Origin: JAVVVD01 sp036652795 | GTDB taxonomy: Bacteria > Bacillota > Clostridia > Christensenellales > CAG-138 | Direction: 5' to 3' | NCBI GenBank assembly: GCA_036652795.1 | Contig: JAVVVD010000008.1 | Coordinates: 1-64,000, forward strand | Length of the DNA stretch: 64,000 bases | Shown: positions 1 through 6,952 of the stretch, piece by piece | Position numbering within the stretch: position 1 is the stretch's first letter | How the letters are laid out: each line of letters begins with the position of its first letter | Program-made: the position numbers and the translations under genes | Notes under the pieces: generated by a model | Database searches by the model: none | What the model was told of the DNA's origin: nothing | What the model saw: the letters and a program-made list of their open reading frames with translations, nothing else

Positions 1-334
1 ATGGGAGCAGTATGCCCAGCGGAACGAACATGATAATGTTCAGCATTGGCTGGGAAAGGTACATGCCCTCGTCCCGCATATACACCGCCACGAACTCGGT
101 GAGCGGGCGTAGGTTTACGATGTGCGTTTCGTTGGCAAAGCCCTCACAAAACGCACCTGTAAGTGTTATCCACACAAGCATGATAACGTACCCGATGAGC
201 CCGTAGTTTACGACATGGCGCAGGAAGCCGCACTTTCTCTTTTTACGGAGTACAATGAAAAAAGGCAGGTATATAAGCGCCGCAAATACGGCGGCCACCG
301 GAAAAAATGAAAATCCGCTCAGTAAATCATTCAT
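1..334 (-). CDS. VanZ-like membrane protein, N-terminal part (runs off the left edge)
   Basis: The first 111 codons are visible; the C-terminus lies outside the window. The protein starts with a hydrophobic segment (about residues 9-30), a basic loop (RKKRK), a second segment around residues 45-62, and a third starting with LNIIMFVPLGILLP, which is the hallmark of the VanZ family (NxxxFxPxG). VanZ proteins are small integral membrane proteins; the founding member gives low-level teicoplanin resistance, but most homologues have no known role. The ATG follows TATACT by only six bases and I see no Shine-Dalgarno sequence, so the message may be leaderless. It lies downstream of the lipoprotein gene on the same strand, separated by a perfect hairpin. 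Confidence 0.75.
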   Translation of the reverse strand, partial: MNDLLSGFSFFPVAAVFAALIYLPFFIVLRKKRKCGFLRHVVNYGLIGYVIMLVWITLTGAFCEGFANETHIVNLRPLTEFVAVYMRDEGMYLSQPMLNIIMFVPLGILLP

Positions 335-340
335 GTCAAA

Positions 341-389
341 AGTATAGCATAACGGTGCGCGTAAACGGCGGCTGCACGCCGCCGTTTAC
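341..389 (-). promoter_or_regulatory. Perfect hairpin plus -10 box upstream of the VanZ-like gene
   Basis: A perfect 12-bp inverted repeat (GTAAACGGCGGC, 361-372, with 378-389 around a 5-nt loop) fills most of the gap between the lipoprotein stop and the VanZ-like start. It has no U-tract on either strand, so it is a poor intrinsic terminator. TATACT (minus strand, 341-346) is the only -10-like box before the start codon. No good -35 is visible. The hairpin could be an operator or an RNA-stability element. Confidence 0.4.
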
Positions 390-405
390 AAAATATTTAC
401 TTATG

Positions 406-1956
406 TCAATACCCCCGCTCCACATCGATGATGCTGCCGTCGATGGCGTTGACGGTGAGGAGCGAATCCGGCAGTTCATACCTGCGCCGACTGCTGTCCG
501 TACCCCCATCGTAGACGCTCAAGCACTCGCCGTAAAAGTTCCACACGGGAATGACCAAGCCATATTCGATGGCGTTTTCCTCGGTGACGCGCTGCAATTC
601 GAGCTGCACGCGGTCGATTTTCGCTGTGACACTAACGATCTCGTCGTATATTTGACCGCCGTAAATTACGGGCAGCATACGCTCGGCAATGGCGGCTATT
701 TCACTAAAAGGCAGGAGGTTTGCGTCCGGCGTGACAATCTCCATTATGTCCATTGGCGAGCGCCAGTAAAAGCTTTCAATCCCATCGTCCGTAACAATGC
801 AGCGGATGCGCTCGTAAAACCAGCTCGGGGTAAGGCTGGTTTCGGTCTTAAAATTGTTGGCTTCCGCCTCCATTACATTGCGGCAGGGTACAGAGCCCAC
901 CGGCTGTCCCAATGTCACCACATAGGCAAAGCGGGGCGGCTCATCGGAAAATTCGTCATAGATGCACGTTTCTCCGTCTATTACCTCTTGCTTAAAAAAG
1001 CGCTTCTCCATAAGATAAACGCCGTCCGTCATTAGCTCCACGGGCAAGCCAGTCATAGCTTCCTCCACCATGGCGCGTGCCTCGGCTGGGGTGAGGGCAA
1101 GGCTGCCCCGCGCGTTTTCAGGCACGGCTGTTTCATCAAGGAGGAACTTGTAGCTTTCCTCGCCGTTGTCCTCGCCATAATTACGGTTCGTGCCGTAGGA
1201 TAGGCTCGCGCCTATCTCCTTGCCCCAGTCCACGCTTTCATCATCGTAATCCATGCGTCCGGGATCGTTGCGTGCGCTAAATGCGACGCCCTTGCTTTCC
1301 CTTAATGCGCCAAAGGGCTTTTCCACGGCGCTCACGCCCATATAGCGGCCAACGTCGGGTTTGCTTGTGCTGATGATCATCTCGCGCAGCGTGCCGTCGG
1401 ACACCATATCGGCGGTGTCGGCGGGTATGCCCGCAAGCTCCGTCTCAAGGAAGTCCAGCTTTTTCTTGGCGGCTTCGCGTTCGCTGCCCGTGCGCTCGTT
1501 CACCCGGTTAGCGTACATGAGGATATTTTCCTCAAGCTGATATTTTGTAAAGCCGCTGGGCGTGGTGTCGTACAGGATGATATCTCCACAGAACCGCTCG
1601 AAAAACGCGCTTACAACCTCCTGAGAAAACTGTATCGGCCTTACCCGCGCAATCGGCATGGCGATGGCGTTTGGCACGCGCACCGCCGCGTCCACGGTTA
1701 TGGTCAGCCGCTCGTTGGCAGAGGTTATCTCCGGGCTGTATCGCTCCGGCACATGTAGCCGCGCTATCAGTGGGGATTCCGCCTGTGGCGCGGCGTTTTG
1801 GGGCACAGAGGAAACGTCCGGCGTTTCCTGCGCCAGCTCCAGCATCTGCTCCATATCCTTTTGTATGACGATATCCACCTCCGGCGTTTTTTGGCAGGCG
1901 GTAAGCGTAAATAGAAGTATGCAAAACAACAGTATCGCGCTGATGATGCGCTTCAT
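406..1956 (-). CDS. Large exported lipoprotein, possibly DUF6034-type
   Basis: 516 residues with a lipoprotein signal peptide: basic MKR, a hydrophobic core, and lipobox LTAC with the acceptor Cys at about residue 21. The rest is soluble and rich in Glu, Pro and Thr, with no catalytic motif I recognise. The size and C-terminal region recall the DUF6034 lipoproteins of Clostridia; this is from memory and is tentative. The start is set by GGAGGG about eight bases upstream. Its promoter carries the same long repeat element as the promoter of the response-regulator gene, so it is probably a target of that two-component system and acts at the outer face of the membrane. Confidence 0.8.
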   Translation of the reverse strand: MKRIISAILLFCILLFTLTACQKTPEVDIVIQKDMEQMLELAQETPDVSSVPQNAAPQAESPLIARLHVPERYSPEITSANERLTITVDAAVRVPNAIAMPIARVRPIQFSQEVVSAFFERFCGDIILYDTTPSGFTKYQLEENILMYANRVNERTGSEREAAKKKLDFLETELAGIPADTADMVSDGTLREMIISTSKPDVGRYMGVSAVEKPFGALRESKGVAFSARNDPGRMDYDDESVDWGKEIGASLSYGTNRNYGEDNGEESYKFLLDETAVPENARGSLALTPAEARAMVEEAMTGLPVELMTDGVYLMEKRFFKQEVIDGETCIYDEFSDEPPRFAYVVTLGQPVGSVPCRNVMEAEANNFKTETSLTPSWFYERIRCIVTDDGIESFYWRSPMDIMEIVTPDANLLPFSEIAAIAERMLPVIYGGQIYDEIVSVTAKIDRVQLELQRVTEENAIEYGLVIPVWNFYGECLSVYDGGTDSSRRRYELPDSLLTVNAIDGSIIDVERGY

Positions 1957-1989
1957 AACAAATGCCCTCCGTTCGTATCGAATATGTCA

Positions 1990-2044
1990 AGCATAGCCCG
2001 CGCACATGCAACAAGTATTCAACGGATGGTAAACAGATTGTAAT
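1990..2044 (-). promoter_or_regulatory. Lipoprotein promoter with response-regulator box (copy 1)
   Basis: On the minus strand this reads TTACAATCTG then TTTACCATCCG (an 11-bp period), then TGAATAC, and ends at a -10-like TATGCT (1990-1995). Aligned without gaps to the region before the response-regulator gene, 28 of 37 positions (2008-2044) are identical, including plus-strand blocks GTATTCA, CGGAT and GTAAAC. The distance to the -10 box is also identical. There is no consensus -35, as expected for a promoter activated by an OmpR/PhoP-type regulator bound to direct repeats. Confidence 0.7.
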
Positions 2045-2084
2045 ACTAATCCGCATCTAATCAGTTACCATTCTGCGGATTAGT
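2045..2084. repeat. 11-bp perfect inverted repeat (ACTAATCCGCA)
   Basis: Arms ACTAATCCGCA (2045-2055) and TGCGGATTAGT (2074-2084) are perfectly complementary with an 18-nt loop. The repeat directly abuts the regulator box of the lipoprotein promoter. There is no U-tract, so a terminator role is weak. It may be a second protein-binding site or a transcript end-stabilising hairpin for the kinase operon. Confidence 0.5.
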
Positions 2085-2103
2085 AGATACTATTTCCCTT
2101 AGC

Positions 2104-2125
2104 CATTCCAAATTATTTTGGAATG
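2104..2125. terminator. Short AT-rich hairpin after the kinase operon
   Basis: CATTCCAAA and TTTGGAATG form a 9-bp perfect stem with a 4-nt loop, about 30 bases past the stop of the small membrane peptide gene. No run of U follows, so this is at best a weak terminator; its location at the end of the response regulator, kinase and small peptide operon is the main argument. Confidence 0.35.
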
Positions 2126-2156
2126 CTTTCTAGAATTAGAATAGTATAATTTCGGC

Positions 2157-2306
2157 CTATTCGTGCTCGTTCTCCACGGTGACGATTTGCCCCTTGTTGG
2201 CATTCATCACGCCCATCACGATGCGGGGCGAAGCAAACAGTGAAAAGAGGATGAGTAAAGAGAGCAGTACATAGAGCAGGTTCCATTTATTGAACGGCTT
2301 TTTCAT
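2157..2306 (-). CDS. Small single-pass membrane protein (49 aa) overlapping the kinase 3' end
   Basis: A 49-codon reading frame, ATG to TAG. It has a basic N-terminus (MKKPFNK), one hydrophobic segment (about residues 10-27: LLYVLLSLLILFSLFA) and a short hydrophilic tail that is probably outside the membrane. Its start lies 20 bases inside the end of the histidine kinase gene and is preceded by AAGGGG, which suggests translational coupling. I know of no named family. Small membrane peptides encoded with a sensor kinase often modulate that kinase; applying this here is inference. Confidence 0.65.
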   Translation of the reverse strand: MKKPFNKWNLLYVLLSLLILFSLFASPRIVMGVMNANKGQIVTVENEHE

Positions 2307-3690
2307 TTTGCACCCCTTCCGTTTCAAATACCACGCTTACCGTCGTACCAATGCCGGGTGCGCTCTCTATCACGAGCCGCGCGCCATGCAGCCGCGCGAT
2401 CTCCTCGCACAGGGCAAGCCCCAGGCCAACGCCGCCTTCCCGTTTGGCGCGGGATCTGTCTACCATATAAAAGGGCTGGGTCAGCTTGGTAAGCTCGTTT
2501 TGCGGGATGCCGATACCGATGTCGCAAACAGCTATGCTATTGCCGTGGGCGCTAAGCTTGATCACGTCCCCGGGCTTTGAAGCCTTACCCGCGTTGTCGA
2601 TAAGATTTATCAGCAGGTCAGAAAAAAGGTCGTGCTCCATCACCAGCGTATCCATGTCATTTTCTATTATAAGCTTCAAACCGCGCCGCTTGAGCTGCTG
2701 TGCGCACGCGCTCTGTACCTCGCTGATAAGCTCGGATACCGGAACTGGGGACAAAACAAGATCGCCGCTTTGGCGCAGCACTATGAGCTGCATCAGCTTT
2801 TGACTGAGCCGCTCCACCCGCGTGCACGCCGCGTCGATGGCAATGAGCGCGTCCTCCCGTTCCTCGTCGGTGAGCTTTGTGGCAAGCAGCGTTTGCGCGT
2901 TGCCCTTTATGCTGGTCATAGGGGTTTTTAGTTCGTGGGTAAGGGCGGACATGAACATGGTTCTGCGCTCCGCCTCATCGCGAAGCGCGCGTATGTGCGC
3001 TTCAACGGCGTCCGCCATACGGTTAAAATCCTCGCCAAGCTCGCCTATTTCGTCATGCTCCGCGATCCTTACCCGCCTGTCATACACGCCGCTCGCCATA
3101 AGGCCTGTGTTCTTCTTTAGCGTGCCGATGGGCTTTAAGAGTCCCCTGGTGATAAGCACCGTCACAGCCCCCGCCGCGAGTATTACGGCGATGCTGATCG
3201 CCGCAAAGCTGTAGGCAAGCTCCTGTATGCCGGTAAAGACCTGCGTCACGTCCTTTACGACGTATACGCGGTATTGCGCGCCCTTTACCGTAACGGCGCT
3301 GCCCGCAAGCAGCATCGTGCGCCCGGAAATATCCTCTATGACGTATTGCCGCGCTTCCGCCGTAATGGGAAGATAGTCCTCCGGCGAAATGGCGGTGGCA
3401 TTGCAGATTACGTCTGCACCTTGCAAAAGCACCGTGCCGCTGTCCCCAATTTGACCGATGAGGTATTTGGCAAGGCTCCTTTGGGCAGTCTCACTGTAGC
3501 TTTCCTCAAGCCGCGACTGCATAGCGCTTCGCCAGTTTGCGGCGCGCACCTGTTGATCGGTCAGCGCGTTTTCTATGGCGAGGTCAAGATTGCTTTGCCC
3601 GGAACGCAGCAGCAGCATGAAGGAGCATACGGCGGTGGCAAGCGTAACGACGATGACCGCCAAGAGGGATACCTTTAGCCATAGCTTCAT
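2287..3690 (-). CDS. Membrane sensor histidine kinase
   Basis: 467 residues. TM1 spans about residues 5-28, an extracytoplasmic sensor region of about 130 residues follows, TM2 spans about 158-182, and then come a HAMP linker (about 183-235), a HisKA domain with phospho-acceptor H252 (SALTHELKTPM) and a HATPase_c domain. The ATPase shows the N box (LINLIDNAGKA), G1 (DIGIGIP) and G2 (GVGLGLAL). The gene starts three bases after the stop of the response-regulator gene (RBS GAGG), so the two form an operon and a cognate pair. The layout resembles VanS/PhoR-type kinases that monitor the envelope. The signal cannot be told from sequence, and no vanHAX genes are nearby. Confidence 0.95.
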   Translation of the reverse strand: MKLWLKVSLLAVIVVTLATAVCSFMLLLRSGQSNLDLAIENALTDQQVRAANWRSAMQSRLEESYSETAQRSLAKYLIGQIGDSGTVLLQGADVICNATAISPEDYLPITAEARQYVIEDISGRTMLLAGSAVTVKGAQYRVYVVKDVTQVFTGIQELAYSFAAISIAVILAAGAVTVLITRGLLKPIGTLKKNTGLMASGVYDRRVRIAEHDEIGELGEDFNRMADAVEAHIRALRDEAERRTMFMSALTHELKTPMTSIKGNAQTLLATKLTDEEREDALIAIDAACTRVERLSQKLMQLIVLRQSGDLVLSPVPVSELISEVQSACAQQLKRRGLKLIIENDMDTLVMEHDLFSDLLINLIDNAGKASKPGDVIKLSAHGNSIAVCDIGIGIPQNELTKLTQPFYMVDRSRAKREGGVGLGLALCEEIARLHGARLVIESAPGIGTTVSVVFETEGVQNEKAVQ

Positions 3691-3693
3691 ATA

Positions 3694-4356
3694 TCAATCC
3701 TCTAATCGGTAGCCCATCTTGGAGATGGTCTTGATGTTATCGAACAGATCAAGCTTCTTTCTGAGCTGACCCACATGCACATCCACCGTGCGCGTTTCCC
3801 CAATGTAGTCAACGCCCCACACGCCATGGAGCAGGCGTTCCCGCGTGAGCGCGATGTTCTTATTTTTAGCGAGCATAACAAGCAGATCGAACTCCATTGG
3901 CTTGAGCGTGATCTCTGCGCCCGCTCGCCTTACCGAGCGTTCAAGCAGGTTTATCTCTATGCCGGCCACGCTGAGCGTCTGCTGAAATTTACCCGTGCGC
4001 TCAAGCACCTTTTCGATGCGCACAAGCAGCTCCAGCACCTCAAATGGCTTTACAATATAGTCCTGTGCGCCGTCCCTAAGCCCCTGTATCTTGGAATCCA
4101 CATCGGCCTTGGCGGTCAAATAGATCACCGGAATATCGTGATGCTTCATGTAAGCCATCAGCTCAAAGCCGTCAAGCCCCGGCAGCATCACGTCCAGCAG
4201 CGCCAGGTCGTAATCCGCATCGCGAGAAAGCGCCTTTGCCACCTCCGCGCCGTCGTAAAAGGGCGTTGCGGCATAGCCCGTGGCAATAAGATTTTTTATG
4301 ATGATCTTCGATATGGCTTCTTCGTCCTCAACAACCATGATACGATTTCTTGCCAT
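3694..4356 (-). CDS. OmpR/PhoB-family response regulator
   Basis: 220 residues from the ATG of MARNRIMVVEDEE. A longer frame exists upstream, but GGGAGG sits nine bases before this ATG. Receiver domain about 5-115 with acidic pair E10/D11, phospho-acceptor D55 (LALLDVMLPG) and K105-type lysine in YIVKPF. A winged-helix Trans_reg_C domain follows, ending RTVDVHVGQLRKKL. It is followed by the sensor kinase in one operon. Its own promoter holds a direct-repeat element that is shared with the lipoprotein promoter, so autoregulation is likely. Confidence 0.96.
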   Translation of the reverse strand: MARNRIMVVEDEEAISKIIIKNLIATGYAATPFYDGAEVAKALSRDADYDLALLDVMLPGLDGFELMAYMKHHDIPVIYLTAKADVDSKIQGLRDGAQDYIVKPFEVLELLVRIEKVLERTGKFQQTLSVAGIEINLLERSVRRAGAEITLKPMEFDLLVMLAKNKNIALTRERLLHGVWGVDYIGETRTVDVHVGQLRKKLDLFDNIKTISKMGYRLED

Positions 4357-4380
4357 GCCACACACCTCCCATTCAATATC

Positions 4381-4435
4381 ATTGTAACAGACAAGAGGTA
4401 AACAGGTATTCATCGGATTGTAAACGATTTGTAAG
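4381..4435 (-). promoter_or_regulatory. Response-regulator promoter with regulator box (copy 2)
   Basis: On the minus strand TTACAAATCG and TTTACAATCCG repeat with an 11-bp period, followed by TGAATAC and a further GTTTAC. An extended -10 (TGT-TACAAT; TACAAT at 4381-4386) lies downstream at the same spacing as in the lipoprotein promoter. The predicted transcript start is about 18 bases from the ATG. The -35 position (ATACCT) is poor, in keeping with activator dependence. Confidence 0.7.
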
Positions 4436-4507
4436 CGAATACCAAATCTAAACATAAATTCTATCTATTCGTTTTCACTCTGTTAATAAATTGGTTACCT
4501 AAAAGCA

Positions 4508-4558
4508 TTGACAAGCACAAAATTATCCGATATTCTATTAGTAATCAAATGATTACTA
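4508..4558 (+). promoter_or_regulatory. blaI promoter with palindromic BlaI-type operator
   Basis: TTGACA (4508-4513), a 17-bp spacer and TATTCT (4531-4536) form a near-consensus sigma-A promoter. Immediately downstream is a perfect palindrome, TAGTAATC-AAAT-GATTACTA (4539-4558), covering the likely transcription start. BlaI/MecI repressors bind dyads of this general form (TAC/TGTA half-sites), so this is the probable autoregulatory operator of the following repressor gene. Confidence 0.75.
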
Positions 4559-4717
4559 GAATGTGTTTCTAAAATGGACTAAATGCAGGCAGAATGGATT
4601 TTTAGTTGATTCTAGGGGCAAAACCGCAGTAATAGCAGCGCTATTTCAAGGTTTTAGCGACACAGAAGCAGCAAAAAAGACATCTGTCCTGCGTTAGCCG
4701 CTTTTAGAAACACACCC
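4559..4717. mobile_element. MITE-like 159-bp element with terminal inverted repeats
   Basis: The ends are GAATGTGTTTCTAAAA (left) and the complement of GGGTGTGTTTCTAAAA (right), identical at 14 of 16 positions, and similarity continues inwards for about 30 more bases (GGACTAA / CGGCTAA, GCAGG-CAGA / GCAGGACAGA). A TA dinucleotide flanks each end (4557-4558 and 4718-4719), as a 2-bp target duplication would. No coding capacity. If the element and one TA are removed, the operator palindrome runs directly into TAAGGAG, the blaI ribosome binding site. The family is not identified; no second copy was seen in this window. Confidence 0.6.
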
Positions 4718-4730
4718 TAAGGAGTGACGC

Positions 4731-5114
4731 ATGAAAAATCGAGCTACGCTTGCCGACAGCGAATGGCGGCTGATGCAAATAATATGGGATAACCCACCGC
4801 GCACCTATCGCCAGATTTGTGACGCCGCCTGCGCCGACAACGGTTGGACGCGGCATGCGGTCATATCCTTTCTAAAGCGCATGGAGACAAAGGGCGCGAT
4901 TCGGGTGGAAGACGCTAACCCCGTGAAGCTCTATTATCCACTGCTTAACAAAAACGACGCCATATGTGCGGAAACGGAGGAGGTTTTGGAGCGGGTGTAT
5001 AACGGCAACATCCTCTTGATGATGCAGTCTGCGGCAAGCGCAAGAGAGCTGAGCGACGCGGAGCTTTTGGAGCTTGAAGCGCTGCTCAAAGCGGGAAGTG
5101 AGCGCCATGAGTGA
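4731..5114 (+). CDS. BlaI/MecI/CopY-family transcriptional repressor
   Basis: 127 residues, the usual length. The N-terminal winged helix begins LADSEWRLMQIIWDNPP and contains the recognition region around RHAVISFLKRMETKGAI; the C-terminal helix forms the dimer and holds the site that the partner protease would inactivate. RBS AAGGAG seven bases upstream. The stop overlaps the start of the M56 peptidase gene by eight bases. The pair is the classic repressor plus membrane sensor-protease arrangement. There is no beta-lactamase or PBP gene beside it, so the regulated output is either this operon or a distant gene. Confidence 0.93.
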   Translation: MKNRATLADSEWRLMQIIWDNPPRTYRQICDAACADNGWTRHAVISFLKRMETKGAIRVEDANPVKLYYPLLNKNDAICAETEEVLERVYNGNILLMMQSAASARELSDAELLELEALLKAGSERHE

Positions 5115-6837
5115 CATAATGGAACGCGTGCTTACCATGAGCGTGCAGGCAGGCGCTTTTATTCTTTGCATTTTGCTCATAACAAAGCTTACGGAAAAGC
5201 ACATTTCGCCCCGCCTGCGCTATGGGCTGTGGCTGCTGCCCGCCATACGCCTGCTCATACCCGTCCGGTTTGAAAGCGCCCTGTCTCTTATGAGCGCGGC
5301 GTCAAAGCGTACACATACGCTTCCGTTGCTCCCTGTTGTTAACGCACCTGTCGCATCGCCCGCGCCTATAGTGCGGCCCATTTTGTCCGGAGCTTCCGGG
5401 GAAACGGTGGCGCAAGCCGCACCCGATCTTATGACGATCCTCTTTTGGGTATGGCTTTGCGGCATGGCGGTGGTGCTTGCCTATATGCTGTATGTCAACC
5501 TGCGCTTCTATCGGCGCGTCAGGCGGGAACGCACACCCGTGGATATGGAAATGCGCCCGCCCCTCTACCGCATGTCTGGGCTTTCTTCTCCCTGCCTTTT
5601 CGGTTATTTTAAGCCCTGCATATTGATGAATACCCAGGCGCTTAAAAGCGAGCATATCTATCAGCTGGTGCTTCGGCATGAGCTGTGCCACTATCGCGGG
5701 GGCGATCAATGGTGGGCGCTTTTAAGAAATCTGTGCTGCATCGTCCATTGGTTCAATCCCATCGTGTGGTGGGCGGCGTTTCGCTGCCGGGCCGACTGTG
5801 AGCTTTCCTGCGACGCGCGGGTGATGAAGGGCTTTTCACAGCCGGAATGCGAGAGCTACGGCATGGCGCTGCTCACGATCATCCATACAAACGGAAAGCG
5901 CAAGGGCGTCGCGGATATGTCGACCTCCATGGCGGACGGCAAACGGGAAATTAAGCGGCGGATACGCAATATCGGCGACAGGCCCAGGACGCTGCGGCTC
6001 GCGGCGGCGCTGGTGCTGTTGCTCGTGCTTGCCGCAGGGCTGGTTGCGTGCTCGGAGGTGCAAGCTGAAAAGAGCTACGCCGAAACGCTGTATGGGTGCA
6101 AAACGGAATATATCGGCAACAATTCGGCGGTGGGTAGGCTGCTGGATGCCATGGATTTTCCCGGCGGGCTGAACGAGCGTAGCGACGGCTTTGCGCTGTA
6201 TACCCGCAACGAGCCCTACGCCATGACCGTGCGCTTTACGGTGGAAAACGGGCAGCTTGAAAGCTATGAAGACGCATACGAAACAGAGTTTTCCCTAAAT
6301 GCCATGACCTTATTTGCACTGATTCACAATCTTGATATGCTGCAATTTGAAATAAGCGATGGATACAAGGCGATATTGCTTCAATTTTCCCGGCAATGGG
6401 CGGACAATATGGCGGGCGGCTCTGTGGCGGCCTGTGGCGTCTCGGTCAAGACCATCGAGGCGCTGCTGAGCACACAGCCGCACTATCCCATAACGGACGA
6501 TAGCACAATCGACAACGAAGTAACGATTGTGAATACTTTTGAGCAAACGCCCTCTAATCTTATCGAAGAATGCCATGAAAAATCCGAAGAAGTTACATCG
6601 ACCACTTATTACGAAATGAGCGATGGTACTTGGAAAACAGATGAGTACACTTACGAATACAAGTTAACTATAACTGGTAGGCTGAGTAATGCAGAAATTG
6701 ATATTACCTATACAATTCTTAGTAATACAGAAAACATCTCATTTGAGCAGGCGTGGAAAGCAAGCGGTCTGAGTAGCAATAGCGCTGATTATTTTAAACC
6801 CGAAAATGCCGTTTTTGTTGCAAGTAAGCTTGGATAA
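5107..6837 (+). CDS. BlaR1/MecR1-like M56 membrane peptidase with C-terminal DUF4825-like region
   Basis: 576 residues from the ATG overlapping the blaI stop codon; a start 33 bases earlier lies inside blaI and is unlikely. There are several N-terminal TM segments (about 13-28, 37-52, 108-131). The gluzincin motif HELCH is at 191-195 with E192 and the two zinc histidines, followed by WFNPIVWW and the third ligand region (ADCELSCDARV). A further TM ends near residue 320 (LAAGLVACSE), followed by an extracytoplasmic part whose KTEYIGNNSAVGRLL segment matches DUF4825. There is no penicillin-binding sensor domain, so beta-lactam sensing is not implied. It probably cleaves or triggers loss of the BlaI-type repressor upstream. 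Confidence 0.93.
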   Translation: MSDIMERVLTMSVQAGAFILCILLITKLTEKHISPRLRYGLWLLPAIRLLIPVRFESALSLMSAASKRTHTLPLLPVVNAPVASPAPIVRPILSGASGETVAQAAPDLMTILFWVWLCGMAVVLAYMLYVNLRFYRRVRRERTPVDMEMRPPLYRMSGLSSPCLFGYFKPCILMNTQALKSEHIYQLVLRHELCHYRGGDQWWALLRNLCCIVHWFNPIVWWAAFRCRADCELSCDARVMKGFSQPECESYGMALLTIIHTNGKRKGVADMSTSMADGKREIKRRIRNIGDRPRTLRLAAALVLLLVLAAGLVACSEVQAEKSYAETLYGCKTEYIGNNSAVGRLLDAMDFPGGLNERSDGFALYTRNEPYAMTVRFTVENGQLESYEDAYETEFSLNAMTLFALIHNLDMLQFEISDGYKAILLQFSRQWADNMAGGSVAACGVSVKTIEALLSTQPHYPITDDSTIDNEVTIVNTFEQTPSNLIEECHEKSEEVTSTTYYEMSDGTWKTDEYTYEYKLTITGRLSNAEIDITYTILSNTENISFEQAWKASGLSSNSADYFKPENAVFVASKLG

Positions 6838-6888
6838 GTGTATTCGGATAAAATTGGCATAATCCTAGGTTATATATAGCTTTATTCA

Positions 6889-6918
6889 TTGTAGCATACA
6901 ACCATTGTGTGCTATAAT
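6889..6918 (+). promoter_or_regulatory. Promoter of the acyltransferase operon, with dyad in the spacer
   Basis: TTGTAG (6889-6894), an 18-bp spacer and TATAAT (6913-6918). The spacer holds an imperfect palindrome, GCATACAA-CCA-TTGTGTGC (6894-6912, one mismatch per arm), well placed for a repressor to block RNA polymerase. Confidence 0.55.
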
Positions 6919-6952
6919 ATTATGCAGTGATTTACAATGAAAGGATTACACT

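Noticed and set aside
2045..2084. ACTAATCCGCA repeat as an intrinsic terminator
   Set aside because: The loop is 18 bases and no U-tract follows on either strand; kept only as an inverted repeat.
3274..3678. Plus-strand open frame inside the sensor kinase gene
   Set aside because: It is the complement of a well-supported kinase coding sequence and has no RBS or protein-like features. Other long antisense frames in the window were dropped for the same reason.
406..6837. Vancomycin-type resistance island (VanZ-like, VanS/VanR-like pair)
   Set aside because: No vanH, vanA-type ligase or vanX is visible; VanZ-like and VanRS-like proteins are widespread outside resistance clusters. Only the part inside the window can be judged.
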